This document shows, one piece after another, positions 10,818 through 23,532 of a stretch of 64,000 nt of DNA. Under the pieces are notes generated by a model. It was not told the origin of the DNA, searched no databases, and saw nothing but the letters and a program-made list of their open reading frames with translations. Each line of letters opens with the position of its first letter. Positions within the stretch are counted from its first letter, which is position 1. This DNA comes from Orobanche coerulescens (lineage: Eukaryota > Streptophyta > Magnoliopsida > Lamiales > Orobanchaceae). Location: assembly GCA_033398695.1 (NCBI GenBank), contig CM065815.1:14377501-14441500 (forward strand). The letters are read 5' to 3'. The translations under genes were made by a program, and so were the position numbers.

Positions 10818-12285
10818 TGTAGATGCTGCCGATCGAGGACTCGGCAGTGCCGAGCATGGCTCGGCCAGCGACTCTCGGGTTTTGGCCGATTTTGAATCGG
10901 GCATGGTGGGCCTAAAACCGGATTGTCCAGGGACTCGTTTTAAGTTTATATTTTGTTGTAATTATTTCCCAAAATTTAAATTGGATTTTAATTTGACTAA
11001 ATTAATATTTGGAATATTTTTTTAGTTAAGGAAATAAATTAAACGAAAATATTATTTTGGCGGATTACTTGAATGAATTTAAATGACGATTATTAGTATT
11101 AATTGGATTAATACCATTAAAATTGAATAGATTAATTTTATATTAATTGGATTAATATATTAATTGATTATTTAATTTTAAAGCCACCTTATATTAATTG
11201 GATTAATATAGTAGAAATTGAATAGATTAATTTATAGATTAATTAGATAAATTTATATTAAAATTAATTGTTTAATTTCGTTGCCATTACATGTTGTATG
11301 GAATCCTTATGTGATGGTGATATAGCTCGTGGACTTAGTTTTTGATTTGTTCGATTCGATTGGGTTGTAAAGGCCGTTTTAAGCCTATTTATATTTACTA
11401 GAAAAATTTGTATAGGATGCAATTTTTCAATGATGTAATTATTATTTTGGGTATGACGAAGACCGAAGACAACCGACCGAGAATACGAAGACTCGAAGAC
11501 TGTGTTTTTATTTATTGGGTCATTCGCTTTGCCCAGTACTTAGGAATTAGGTCCATGAGCTATATGTTGGTAGTAACTAGGTTACTGTTTTCTGTGTTTC
11601 ATTTTGAATGATTGACAAACCAACAAACGCGCGTATAAATGAATTAATGTGCAAAGTGTAACATTAATCGCGAAATTCTCCCGACTACAAACACACTAAG
11701 TTATAAAGGTTACGAGGTTTCCTACCCTCCGTCAAACTCATGGAAAATTGAAATCTAAACCGGAATATTATTCTTCCGAGTATGTCGGGGTAATATTTTT
11801 GGGAAAAGTTGATAAATTCCTAGAGTGCATTAGATGCCTTTGGTTGTGACAAATCAAACCCCTATAAACCGTATGGGTTGCCGGGTAAGATTCAATTGTC
11901 AGACTAATAGGAGTTGACGGTTTAAACTTAGATAGTTCAGCGAGCCATAGAAACCGAATGGGTTGAGGGCAAGTGAACTAGGGGTAAAAGAAGATCGAAT
12001 CATCCATTAAATGGGTTGGTATTAGAAACCACTTTATAAAGAATAATAGAATAGAAACTGTATGGGTTGCCCTCTATTAAACTTTGTAAAGAAATCGATC
12101 ACCACTATGAAGTCACCCATGACTTCCGGATTATAACATGGGAGTGTATAGTTCCGATAAAATTAGTGGGAGCCGAGACAAGAATTATACAAGCCCTTAA
12201 ATTCTATACTCGGTCATAATTAAACAAGTCACTAATTGAATCTTGTCTAAATCTTTGCAGAAAACGAAACTGAATCTCTCTAAAA
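10818..12285. other. Unassigned DNA between E2 and the E3 coding region
   Basis: No gene is visible. 10818-10940 is GC-rich with a CTCGGCAGTGCCGAG fold-back. About 10940-11280 is very AT-rich with repeated TATTAATTGGATTAATA units. 11862-12285 is probably the untranslated leader of E3. I searched for an E3 5' LTR (TGTTAGGAAT start, AATCCCAACA end, TGGTATC primer site) and found none, so E3 is 5'-truncated or rearranged here. Confidence 0.5.
11862..12080 (+). repeat. Short repeats in presumed E3 leader
   Basis: A motif close to AAACCGTATGGGTTG occurs four times (near 11867, 11948, 12008 and 12056), spaced about 50-80 bp. Role unknown. Confidence 0.55.
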
Positions 12286-15200
12286 ATGGCTAAAAACCCA
12301 CTTGCAATACTACTTGAAAAGAATCTCCTAACTGGATCCAATTTTGTTGACTGGTTGTGGAATCTGATGATTGTACTCAGTATGGAGTCTCTGGGATACG
12401 TCTTGGAGGCGGACATTCCACCGACTCCAATCCGAACCAGGGGTAATCAGGAAGATATCGACGTCCATAAAAAAAATGGGTCAAGGATAACGTGCTAGTC
12501 CGTGGTTTTATGATGGGCTCAATGACAAATGAGCTGCAGAGAGCGCACGAGAAAATAACTTCTGCTAGGCAGATTCTCGCACACTTGACTGAACTTTATG
12601 GAGAGCACAGTAGGACTGCTAGATATGAGATATCAAAGCAGTTGTTCAGTGCTAGGATGAAAGAAGGAGAGAAAGTGGGAGACCACGTCCTCAAGATGAT
12701 CTCTATGATTGAGAGGCTCGATGTGCTCAACTTTAATATAGATTTATCCCTTGAAATTGATCTCATCCTTCAATCTCTCCCTGACTCTTTCACACAGTTT
12801 GTAATAAAATTACATGCACATTAGCTGGGCTAATGAATAAACCGTGACGGCGATCTAATATGAAGACTACACCGAGAGAGGTTGCTCTTGTGATTTCTTC
12901 TGGGCCTAGGAGGTCCAAGAACAAGAAGAAAAAGACCTACGAGCAGTACAAACCCAAGAAAGGGGTACAGAAAGGAAAGGGCAAGGCCCAAAAGGTTCAA
13001 AAGGTAGACGGTCTAGAACCTACGGACAAATGCCTTGAATGCGGTGAGCTGGGCCACTGGCGAAGGACTTGTCCTAAGATTAACGGCGCATCAGGTACGG
13101 AACTTTTTGTTTTTGAAACAAATTGTTCCGCTCGTATATTACCTTCATGGATTCTGGATTCAGGTGCCACTTCTCACATTTGTACTATGAATCAGGATAT
13201 GAAAACTTGAAGCTGGGGAAATAATGATCACTGTCGGAAGCGGACAAAGTGTCGAGACAACCGATATTGGATCAATCCTACTGGGTTTAGAATCCGGTTT
13301 TATTTTGACATTAGATGAAGTACGTGTTTTGCCCAAGGGGCATAAAAACATTGTATCCATTCCAGTCTTGGACCGGAAAGAATTTTGTTTCTTCATTGGC
13401 AATGGTAGTTGTAAAATTTATTTTCGAAATAAATTGGTTGGCACAGCTACATTGTTAAATGGTTTATATCATCTGAACTTACAAAATAAAACAGCAGTGA
13501 ACACTATAACTAGGAAACGTGGTAGGCAGGATACTAATCAAGCTCTTAAATGGCACCTTAGACTTGGTCATGTTGGTCAGACCAAGGTTCAGAAAATGGA
13601 GAAAGATGGACTTTTAAGTCCATTGGGTGTAGAATCCTATCCAACTTGTGAATCTTGCCTTAGAGGCAAAATGACTAAGTCCCCCTTCACAGGGACTTTT
13701 GAAAGGGCTGCCGATAAACTTGGATTGGTACATACCGATGTTTGTGGTGCTTCAGAAGTAGCCCGAGACGGATATCAATATTTCATAATGTTCACAGATG
13801 ATCATACTAGGTATGGGATTGTGTACTTAATGAAAGATAAATCCAAAGCCTTTACTAAATTCAAAGAATTTAAGGCCCTAGTTGAAAAACAGACTGGATG
13901 TCATATCAAAGCACTTCGGTCGGACCGAGGTGGCGAATATATAAGCACATAGTTTGATGAGTTCCTTAACGAACATGGAATAGTTTCACAATTGACGCCG
14001 CCAGGAACCCCACAGTTAAATGGTGTTTCAGAAATGAGAAATCGAACTTTGTTGGACATGGTTCGCTCTATGTTAAATTACACTGATTTACCTATTTACC
14101 TGTGGGGTATGTCTTACTAACCGCTGCCTATATCCTTAATAGATGTCCTTCCAAATCCATTCCTATCACTCCGCATGAGATGTGGAATGGTAAGAAACCA
14201 AGCCTGAATCACATAAGGATTTGGGGATATCCAGCCTATGTCAAGAAGGCTAAGGTGGACAAACTGGAAGCGAGGTCCATCAAAGGACGTTTCATTGGAT
14301 ACCCAGAGGACTCGATGGGTTGTCTATTCTACATGCCAAAAGACCATAGGGTCGTTTTGGCATTACAAGCGCACTTCCTTGAGGATGAATTCATTCAGGA
14401 AGGTGGCTCGGGTAGAAATATCTCTTTGAAAGAGCATAATGAAGGTCCTAAGGAGACATCTGATCAGGGATAAGGAACCGAACCTATTGTAACACAACCT
14501 CCACTTCGAAGGTCTGATAAGGTGTGTAAGCTGCAACGAGCCATTTATGGGCTGAAGCAAGCTTCTCAGAGTTGGAACCTTCGATTTGACGAAGCAGTCA
14601 AGGACTTTGACTTCGTACGAAATGAGGAGGAACCGTGTGTTTACAAAAAGGTCAGTGGGAGCAACATTGCGTTCTTAGTACTATATGTAGATGATAGTCT
14701 ACTTATAGGAAATAACGTAGCAATCCTCAGCACTGTGAAAGATTGGCTTTCTAAAACGTTCTCCATGAAAGACTTGGGAGAAGCTTCCTATATTCTAGGG
14801 ATCCGTCTTTACAGAGATAGACCGCGAAGAATGATAGGACTTTACCAAGCCCTCTATATAGATAAAATCCTGAGAAGATTCAAGATGGATGAATCTAAAA
14901 GAGGGTAACTTCCCATGCGACAAGGAATTCATCTCACCACGAAAATGTGTCCTCAAAGTGAGGAAGACAAGAGAGATGAGTAAGGTACCCTATGCCTCAA
15001 TAGTGGGTAGCCTCATGTACGCTATGTTGTGAATGAGACCGGACTTAGCCTACGTTGTGAGTATGGTAAGCCGATTTCAAGCAAACCCGGGTAGGGAACA
15101 CTGGACTGCCGTAAAGAACATTCTTAAGTACTTAAGAAGAACTAGATATTTGGTTCTTACTTACGGTGGTGGAGAATTGAGAGTGATTGGATTCACCGAT

Positions 15201-15689
15201 TCTGATTTTCAAGGAGACAATGACGACTCTAAGTTGACATCTGGGTATTTGTTTACTCTCAATGGAGGAGCAGTATCTTGGAGAAGCTCCAAGCAAACTG
15301 CTACTGCAGATTCCACTTGCCAAGCAGAGTATCAACTTGCCTCAGAGGCTAGCAAAGAAGCATTTTGGATGCAGAAGTTTATGCAAGAACTTCAAGTGGT
15401 GCCTAATGCGGAGCTGCCTATATCACTATTCTGTGATAATGATGGAGCTGTCGCCCAAGGCAAGGAGCCTAGGGCTTACCACAACACCAAACATATAGAG
15501 AGAAAATACCACATCATTTGAGAGATGGTGGAAAAAGGATATATTTCAATGCAAAGAGTAGACTCAGAAGACAATGTCTCTGACCCGCTGACTAAGCCAT
15601 TATCTCAGGCCGTCTTAGAAAGACATCTGAAGAACATGGGTATTGGATACCATGATGTGTGGCATTTAGTGCAAGTGGGAGATTGTTAG
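12286..15689 (+). pseudogene. E3 gag-pol polyprotein, decayed
   Basis: Gag starts at 12286 (MAKNPLAILLEKNLLTGSNF) and continues with SMTNELQRAHEKI and HSRTARYEISKQLF after a frameshift near 12475 in an A-run. A CCHC knuckle (CLECGELGHWRRTCPK) lies at about 13031-13078 and the protease motif LDSGATSHIC near 13153. Integrase has its HHCC region (HLRLGH...CESC) and HTDVCG, RSDRGGEY and VSEMRNRT motifs, but a TAG stop at 13950. Near 14520 the N-terminal half of reverse transcriptase is missing: the reading jumps to LQRAIYGLKQASQSW. The YVDD site is present near 14690. RNase H (15033-15518) ends in TGA where Arg is expected; the true C-terminus is readable to 15689, inside the LTR. At least four frameshifts disable it. 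Confidence 0.85.
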
Positions 15690-17560
15690 GAATAGGCCCT
15701 CGAATGCCACTCAGGGGATGAGAGAGTAAGGGCATTTTACTTGTAATTATGGAATAATTAATAAAAAGGCAATACGATTCATTCACTGTTTATTGTATTT
15801 CAATTGCATTCTTGACTTGGTAAACATTGAAGTGAAGTCCATGTAAATAAATCGAACATTCCATTCTCGTTATGAGATAAGAGAAAATGCACTGGGAGTG
15901 TTTAAAGTTTATTTACGTAAATTGTTCGCAAGTCAATAAACTTAAAATGGGCATTAAGTTTTAATACGACTTGTATAACTGATGCTAGGACGTGTGCACG
16001 TCTTGATAGCATAGTTATAAGTATATTGGTGGGCCCAGTATACTCGAACACGACTCATACTCGATTCAGTCACACGGTATTCACTCTCGGAGAGTCGATG
16101 ACGAATCGAAAGGTTGTGATAGTATACGTGGACCTTTGACTTGAGGGTTCAGTAGAAGATGTGTCTGTGACGTTTAGTTTGTCATTAGAGTAGTTAGACT
16201 CATTTGCTTAATTACTGAGTCGACCTCGAAGTGCGGACTATACGGGCAGGTAGCAGTCTTTATTGTACGCCAAGAGGATTCTATCTCCTATTAGTGAGCA
16301 GGTGAATGTCCTATACGGTTAATGGAAAATAAGATCATAAGTCTTTGGCCAAAGCATTCTGATATAGTCGTATTAGATACACTATTAATCAGTCGGTCTT
16401 GATTTGCATTAACACATGTATAGAGTTTAGTCAACAGTAGGGTTTGACTTTACCGTGACCCGAAGACTTGACCGGGACATCTGATGAAGGGTCTATACGT
16501 ATATAGTATTCACGACATAATAGTTCTGGAATGATCCCTTCATTCGTTCTCGATCGGGGTTTACTGTGCGGCCCGCTAAATTTGGCTAAGTCTTTGTCGC
16601 ACTCATTAGTTCCTCCCCATGCCGGCTGAGACGGACCTATGAAGTCGCGCATTAGGAGCGTTGACGGATAAATGTGAATTTATTATCTCTCTATTAATAT
16701 TAGATATTGGATATCTAATTAGATTTATTGGATAAATCAAATAGCGGTCTTATGAATTAAAATTAAATTACCGGGTAATTAATTTAATTCATAAATTATA
16801 TTTCTTAGAGAAATATATATGTATTTGATATAATTAATTAATTAGATTAATTAATTAATATCAATACATTGGTGATTAAACGGAATGTATTTAGCGAGTC
16901 GTTTGTGAGCGTCCGGTACACGAGCCGAGTGGCTCGGCTCGTTTCTAGGAAACTTCCATGGGCCGCCCCCCTTCCCCACCTCACATGAATTAATTCAACC
17001 TTGCATGTTGTATGTCTTGTCATGTTTTGTAGTAATAATGTTGAGATTCTATTCTCACATGATTAATACATGATGTGATATTATTATATGGGATATAATG
17101 ACCAACTCATCTATAAAGAATATGACTTAAAATCATACTCATTCATGCAAGTGTGCTGCTCCTTCCGTGAGAAAAATTGGAGTGAGAGAGGGAGAAATTT
17201 TTCTTCAAGTTTTCACTTTGAGTGAGAAAAATTAAGAAAGAAAAGGATATATAAATTCCTATAGTAATTCCTAGCCGTGTTCTTAGAGAACGGATTGCTA
17301 TCGAATTTTTCTGAGCAACTTCCGACGCGTGTGAAGTAGAGGCTTCGTATTTTCGGTGCTTGGAACGAAGGGATTTCGTGTTCGGGACGGGGTTCGTGAT
17401 CGTCATCCATATTTACGAAGATTTATTTCAAAGGCTTCAAGGGTATGATCCTTTATCTTCGTATTTATATTTTCGTATATACGTTACTTGATCGATCCTG
17501 TTTGGGATTCGTATTTTTTTTTTCCGCTGCGTATTTCGTTTTATTTTCGGAATCCCAACA
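15684..17560 (+). repeat. E3 3' LTR (1877 bp)
   Basis: It begins TGTTAGGAAT directly after the purine tract and ends GGAATCCCAACA, so the two ends are near inverted repeats. The interior has an AT-rich zone near 16680-16870. No second copy is found in the window. Confidence 0.8.
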
Positions 17561-17930
17561 ATAACGTACGCTAAGAATGTAGCCTAACGTGCGTTATTAG
17601 ACAGAGTTAGCGTACGCTACAAATGAAGCGTAGCGTATGTTAGGCAGTCAATAATTGAGCTGGATGGCTAACACGGACATGGGTCTGGATAAGATTCCCT
17701 CGGATGAACCTGGACACTTTTGAAGTCAACGATTGTTAACGTACGCTAAGGAATGTGTCTAGCGTACGCTAATTGGTGTTAATTACGTACGTAACCTGAT
17801 GGTATAGCGTACGTAATCGAGTACAGAATGAGAACAGTTAACTATCGGTGATGATAGCGTATGCTAAGAATATTGGATAGCGTATGCTAAGAGACTAACG
17901 TAGGTTATGCATGAAGGCTAATGTACGTTA
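17561..17930 (+). repeat. Palindrome block B1, directly upstream of E4 TATA box
   Basis: About twelve sites in 370 bp, nearly all with a two-base core: TTAGCGTACGCTA, TTAACGTACGCTAA, TTACGTACGTAA and variants. The left edge is cut by E3. Confidence 0.8.
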
Positions 17931-17942
17931 AGGTCAGAAAAT

Positions 17943-17950
17943 TATAAATA
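17943..17950 (+). promoter_or_regulatory. TATA box of E4 LTR
   Basis: TATAAATA lies 12 bp after the last palindrome of block B1. Confidence 0.6.
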
Positions 17951-18669
17951 AGACATCACCCCATTTCATTTCAGCTCGTTTATTTCACTTAGCCTTCAAC
18001 ATACTTCGTGCTCAGAGAGATCCCAACCTCCTTAAACATATATAGACCATCTCTACTTGATCATTGAAGTGGAGAAACATCTTGGATTGGCACACAAGCA
18101 ACCGGAGTTGGATTCTACCTATTGTCTCGGTGTTTTCTTCATCTTAAGGTATGTTGTACTATCTCCAACCTTGGATTCGTGTTCTTAAGGATATGATGAT
18201 CATGCTATCAAGATATTAAGTTCCAGAGATGATTCATTCAACCAAACATCATGTTTAGAAGTTGAGATGATTATGCTTTAAGTACCTCGGTTAAGAACAT
18301 CATAATTTGAATCTTGTTACGATGAACAAGTAAAGGAAGTTTTCTGAGATTGGTAATCCAAATTTGGAAGGTGTCTTCGTAGTAATCACGGACTTGATAT
18401 TAACATCATTATTGTTAGACGAACCTAGGTGATTGATCATGGAAGGATTTGTTGTATCTTGTAAAGATGGATTGTTAAAACAAACTTCAAGATGATAGTT
18501 TGAATGATATAAGATATTGATGTCAACCATAGGCCTTCCGAATTATGTATGAGAATTTGTAATCAAGATTAGAGTGTGATCACCATGATGATATACGTAT
18601 CCTTGAATTCGAAGATGTTTTAATCCGTAAGATCATTCATAACTGTATGAGCATGATAAGTACGGGGAT

Positions 18670-18972
18670 GACGTACGTTAATCACTGAGGATTTCGTAAG
18701 CTTCATCACAAATCGAGGCAGTCGTCTGCCCAGTGAGAAACTGTCATATGTGTGTTTAGCGTACGCTAAGTTATGTAGCTTACGTACGCTATCGGGCATA
18801 GTTAACGTACACTACGTTTGGTACGTAACGTACGTTATATCATCAGTCGAGTCAGTCGACTGATCAGTGAGGTACTGTCGATGCATGGTTAGCGTACGCT
18901 AGACTCCGTAGTTTATGTACGCTAACGAGTAGGCTTAACGTACGATACAAACGGTACGTAACGTACGTTAAG
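18670..18972 (+). repeat. Palindrome block B2, downstream part of E4 LTR
   Basis: About nine sites of the type TTAGCGTACGCTAA and TAACGTACGTTA. It corresponds in position to block A1 of E2, about 700 bp downstream of the TATA box and so probably transcribed. Confidence 0.75.
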
Positions 18973-19899
18973 TAGGTTAGACAGGTTATGTTTTATGAAC
19001 TTTCGACCGTAATTTAGATTGTTAGATGTTCGTACGACGTGATATGAACTCTACATTATTTCTTTTGTTTAAGGTTCGAGTTTTGCAACGTGATTAATCG
19101 AAGGGGCGACCTTCAAGTATTTTGATATTCATAGAAGTGTTATTCTTGTCATCGAATCGAGGCAAGTACTTTAATTGTTTTATGTATTGATGTTATACAT
19201 ATTGTTGTGCATATATGTTGTTGTTTTATGTCCACCTCGTGTTGGTCCGACGGGATCATCGGGGGATCTATGCTAGCGTGCGCTAGATCATCGGGTGGGT
19301 TTTTCCACCTCGGGTTGGTTTGACGGAATCATCGGGGGATCTAGGAAGTGAACGCTGGATCACCGGAATTTCCATGTGTATGTTGTGATATCATGTTGTG
19401 ATTATCATTTGTATATGTTATTTTTGAGTTTCTCGTAGGAGGAGACTCGTTAGTATTTTGTCATTCATGTTATTATTATTCTTCATGAGATGTTGAATAA
19501 TATGTTATGGTACTTGTACTAGCATCGTTGTGCTAACCCCTTCGGGGGTGAACATTTGTTTATGTTCAGGGTCCAGGAGAGCAGGGAAACAACCGCTGGA
19601 GTTGCATGACGACGAGGGTGCAGAATGATGTTGCCGCCGGGTTTAATTGTCTGTTGTTTGTGTTATTTTTAATAAGTACTCGAGTACGTCGTCGTTTGTG
19701 ATGATTTGGATTTGGTGATGTATTAATACTCTTCATTTGGATATTTATATTCTCGGTATTGATGAGAACTGTTTGTATTTTATTTCAGTTACTTTCATAC
19801 GTTGGTATCTGTTATTGTCTTTTCATTTCTTCAGCCTTGTAAATTCTTATGTAAAGGATTTACGGCACTGTAATATTCCTGAATATATCGGGGGTGTTA

Positions 19900-20218
19900 C
19901 AACTACGATGTGATTGAAGAGAATTGGGAATTGAACTACCATTTATTCCAGGTTCCACTTTTCAACTGTTCGTGGGTCTCAAATGACAAAGGTGTAGTTA
20001 CTAATGACGAGTGTGGATTCACCTTGGTCAATTTGAACAAACAAGGACACAAGGATGATGACTTTGTGCTTGCGAGTCAAGTCAGTCAAGTCTTTTATGT
20101 TGATGACCCATTGAAGAAGGGATGGTCAGTTGTCCTACTTGTTCCAAATAAATCGACAGAGGGGGATGTTGAGGATATGAATACGATTCCTGATTCTCGG
20201 CCACTTGATAATCTTGAT
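19900..20218 (+). pseudogene. CACTA TNP2-type transposase, C-terminal part, piece 1 (DUF4216-like)
   Basis: The open frame reads YDVIEENWELNYHLFQVPLF, a CSWV block, CGFTLVNLN, FVLASQVSQVFYVDDP and WSVVLLVP. This is the pattern of the DUF4216 domain at the C-terminus of plant En/Spm (CACTA) TNP2 transposases. Everything upstream is lost where the E4 LTR begins at 19900. At 20218 the frame is interrupted, after a complete codon, by E5 with a TTGAT duplication and continues at 32545. It is the oldest layer of this region. Confidence 0.85.
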
Positions 20219-22769
20219 TGTAAAACCCAGATTTTTTTTGAACATGTTAAAATACCCTTTAATCTCGAATCTATAAAAGACGTTTAATTATTTAAAATAT
20301 TACATTACGATTATAACCTAAGTATTTAAATCGTTAACTTTTGAAAAAATTAATGTAATACGAATATAAGACTTATACTGAAATAATTTGTACATATTTA
20401 AAATTGTCACACGTTTCATAAAGAGTCTGATGGGCCGAATACTTGTTAAATTGTGAACATGAATATAAGCTAGTCAAGCCCAAGATTACTAAACACTAAA
20501 GCCCACCTAAATATCCAGGATATCAAGAAACGATTTGGTCAAGTGTCAATCCCATAAATCATGGCAATAGAATATTTCCCTCTTCAATATACACGCTCCC
20601 ATTCCATATTTTCTCTCATTGAAACACACGGCATCTTTCAAAAGATATCAAACTCATTAAAACCCTAAGAAACACATTGGCGACTTGTTTTGATTTCTCT
20701 CATCTGTTCCGAATCCAAGAGGTAAAAAGGAGGTGCGAATAGGGGTTCCCTGGTGCTGTTTTGATCATGGTGTAGCAGGTTCGAACAAGGGTTTTGGTAT
20801 TGCTTTGTTTCGGTTTGTTTGAAGCTTTGATTCGCTGGTTCCTTTTCCCATTCGACCATCACAAGGGTAACTAGTATCAACCTAGTTCAGTACCTCTCTT
20901 TTAATCTCTTATATGTGTTCGTTTTCATGGTTCAGTTTGTTATAAGAATCGACTAAAAGATAAACATGAATACGAATTTGTTTTCACATGAAATCATAAA
21001 CTGTATCACATAAAATCATAAAGATTAAACGTGTGTATCTTTGGGTATAGTTCATAAAACCACTTGAGTATTGTTCCTAGTTGAAGATAAATGCTTTTAT
21101 TAAATGTATCATGAACCTCTTGAAGTGAATCGGCTTAAAAAGATGTTAAACGTGTTATATGATGGGTTACATGAATTCTGAAATCAAGACAACTTGCATA
21201 CCTGAATATGTGAACGAGATAGGGCATGATACATAATGATTTAATTCAGTTTCTTTTGATGAAAACTTAGTCTTATGTCTTAGTTAAATTTTCCAATTGA
21301 CAGGGAGTGATTTTAAGTTGTTTTGGTCGGGTTTTTGTTTTTTGTGTCATGAAGTGTTGAATTTGAAATTCGGGAATTTGAAATCAGTCAAATTGGTCGA
21401 TTTTTCATATAAAAACTATAAAGAGTTGGGCCATGAAAATCTACATTGTTGAACTTCTATATGTTAGGTAATACCATGAGTTTTTGTGAATTTTTCCTGG
21501 ACGTATTGGTCGTTGCGGTGGATACTTTTTGGGTACTGGTGCTGGTCGGTTTTCTGAGTAGTCTGAACTTGAGTATTTTTCGTGTGGGGTTATACTAGCT
21601 AATAAATTCTGGAAAAATTCGTGTGAGTTCTAAAGACATTGAAGTATCTCTGTGAATTGTTGTGCATTTTATTTCTGAGTTCTGATATGGATTGAAAATT
21701 CGTTAAGTCGGGGTCTGTTTGAGTTTAAAAGCTGATAAAAGTTTAAAAGGGTTAATTAAGGGTTAAACTTGTTAATTTCTAAACTAGAGGGGGTTGACTT
21801 GTAAAATGTGTGAACTTTATCCTAATTACCTTTTAGCCCTAATGTTATCATAATTACAACTAAAACCCTAATCTTGCATTAATCACGCTTTAAACCCTAA
21901 GACATGTAGAATTGTTATAATTAACTCTAATCTTTCATAATTGATATTTTGAACACGTAACTATTTCCAAATATTAATTATGAACATGAATGATCAATAT
22001 TGCTAAATAAGGAAACTTTGTAAAATTGGAAACTTACTAAACCAGGAAACCTGATAAATAAAGAAAGTTGCCTAAAATGGTATAAGATACTTTAAGTGGA
22101 AACTTACCTAAAATAGAAAGCTGCTAAATATGGAAAGTTACTAAAAATGGAAGGATAACTAAAAGAGGTAACTTGTGTAATTTGAACTCTTGTTAATTCG
22201 AATCCACTTTCTTCTAGGTCCGGTGAAGCGGGAGTGATCCGTCTCTCTTTTGATTTGATCTTGCTTGTTTGTTTGGACCAAGGTACAGATATTCCGTACT
22301 CTTTCAGCAAGAGTACAACTACTTTCTCTCTCATGACCTTTTCTCTCTATTCTATATTATTGCCTATCTTATTTTGGACTATTGATATTGATCTCTTCAT
22401 TTGAATCTTTGATATTGCATCTTTGATTTGATCATATGAATTGAACCTTTGATATTAGCCACTAATATTTGAACCTTTGATATTGAACCATGATTATGAC
22501 TTGGCACTTATACTTTGAATTGAACTTTGATCACTCGACCCTTCAGTATTTACCCAGGTATTATGTGTTCCCAGTTGTGGGGGGTCCACGACCATAGCAT
22601 TGATGCACCAATGTTATGACTCTAGTGTGGTTGGAGAGATGTACCACACCGTTCCTTATCTGCTATCTGCTATGGCCATTATTATGAATATGATTTGTTT
22701 GCAGGGGCGTATGGATGCATCCTAGTTTTGTGTGATATCTGTGTGGGCTACTATTATGATGATATGGAT

Positions 22770-22804
<35 letters not shown>

Positions 22805-23385
22805 GTGGTGATTGGGCATGCGTGCATGCAGTCCCTTCACATTTGGGAGTTGATCACTCCATTGGGCTACTATCTGTTTGTGTGGATATTTGTGTGGGCC
22901 TGGGGTTAAATACTGAATCCAATTACTTAAATACCTTTCATACTTAAACTTTGATATCCTTTGATTATCCATTTGACATCATATGTAATCTCATTTCATA
23001 TTTCCTTTGATTATCTTATCTCCTTGATATGCTTTGTTATTTGCTTCATATCTGTTCACTGAGCTTTTTATGCTCAGTCGCTTTTCCTTTCCATGCGGCA
23101 GGTACTTAAGCTAGGAGCGGGGTTAGCTTGGGGATGAGAGCGTGTGGATTCTCCCTAGAGTTTTTCTTTAAATAAAGAACTTTACTTCCTTATCGTTTAT
23201 TTTCGGATTTTGGACATTTGTAATGTACTTTTGTTTGGTTTTGGGGACGTTGGATGTTGTTTTAGTCCCCTTTGATACTCTTTTGGTGATTTTATTTAAG
23301 ACTTCCGCTGTTGATTTGAATCTGTTTGTATCTGATGTGTCGCCATAATGTAATGTTTCTACCCTTGTCGGGTTGGGGCGTTACA
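20219..23385 (+). repeat. E5 5' LTR (3167 bp)
   Basis: It runs from TGTAAAACCCAG to GGGGCGTTACA and matches 29377-32539 with scattered substitutions. A stem-loop ACTGAGC-TTTTTAT-GCTCAGT (23058-23078) lies 307 bp before the end. Confidence 0.95.
22773..22800. repeat. (AT)14 microsatellite in E5 5' LTR
   Basis: 28 bp of alternating AT. The same site in the 3' LTR (31931-31950) has 20 bp, so the tract changed length after insertion. Confidence 0.9.
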
Positions 23386-23390
23386 ATTTA

Positions 23391-23402
23391 TGGTATCGGA
23401 GC
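23391..23402 (+). other. E5 primer binding site (initiator-Met type)
   Basis: TGGTATCGGAGC lies five bases after the 5' LTR. Confidence 0.9.
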
Positions 23403-23532
23403 GACCAGGTTTAAATCTTCAGGGCTTAGGCCATGACCTGTGAGATTGGGTAGACGCTAGGCTTTCGTTTCGTCTTTTCTTTTTCGCACTTATATTCGTT
23501 TGTCTTTCGCTAATCGTTTGGTATCGTTTTAG

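Larger units (their letters stand above)
12286..17560 (+). mobile_element. E3: Ty1/copia retrotransposon, TNT1-94-like, 5' LTR not found
   Basis: The domain order gag, zinc knuckle, protease, integrase, reverse transcriptase, RNase H is the copia order. It is followed by a purine tract (AAGTGGGAGAT, about 15673-15683) and a 1877-bp LTR. The LTR end at 17560 adjoins the interior of E4's palindrome block, so E3 seems to have inserted into that LTR. The matching left part of E4 is not found to the left of E3. Confidence 0.8.
17561..19899 (+). repeat. E4: LTR of the E2 family, plus strand, 5'-truncated
   Basis: It ends GGGGGTGTTACA at 19899, where CACTA coding sequence resumes. The last 350 bp closely follow the E2 LTR read in reverse. 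It contains two palindrome blocks, a TATA box, the duplicated module (about 19228-19378) and a stem-loop (ACCCC-TTC-GGGGT, 19536-19549) 350 bp before its end. Its expected TGTAAT start is missing; E3 lies there instead. No primer site or internal region follows, so it was a solo LTR or the 3' LTR of an element in the CACTA. Confidence 0.8.

Noticed and set aside
11408..11611. 67-codon ORF between E2 and E3
   Set aside because: No similarity to a known family and no codon pattern; too short to support.
10818..12285. 5' LTR of E3
   Set aside because: No stretch here matches the 15684-17560 LTR start, end or distinctive interior.
22732..22947. ORFs containing Ile-Tyr repeats
   Set aside because: They are translations of the AT microsatellite in the E5 LTRs.
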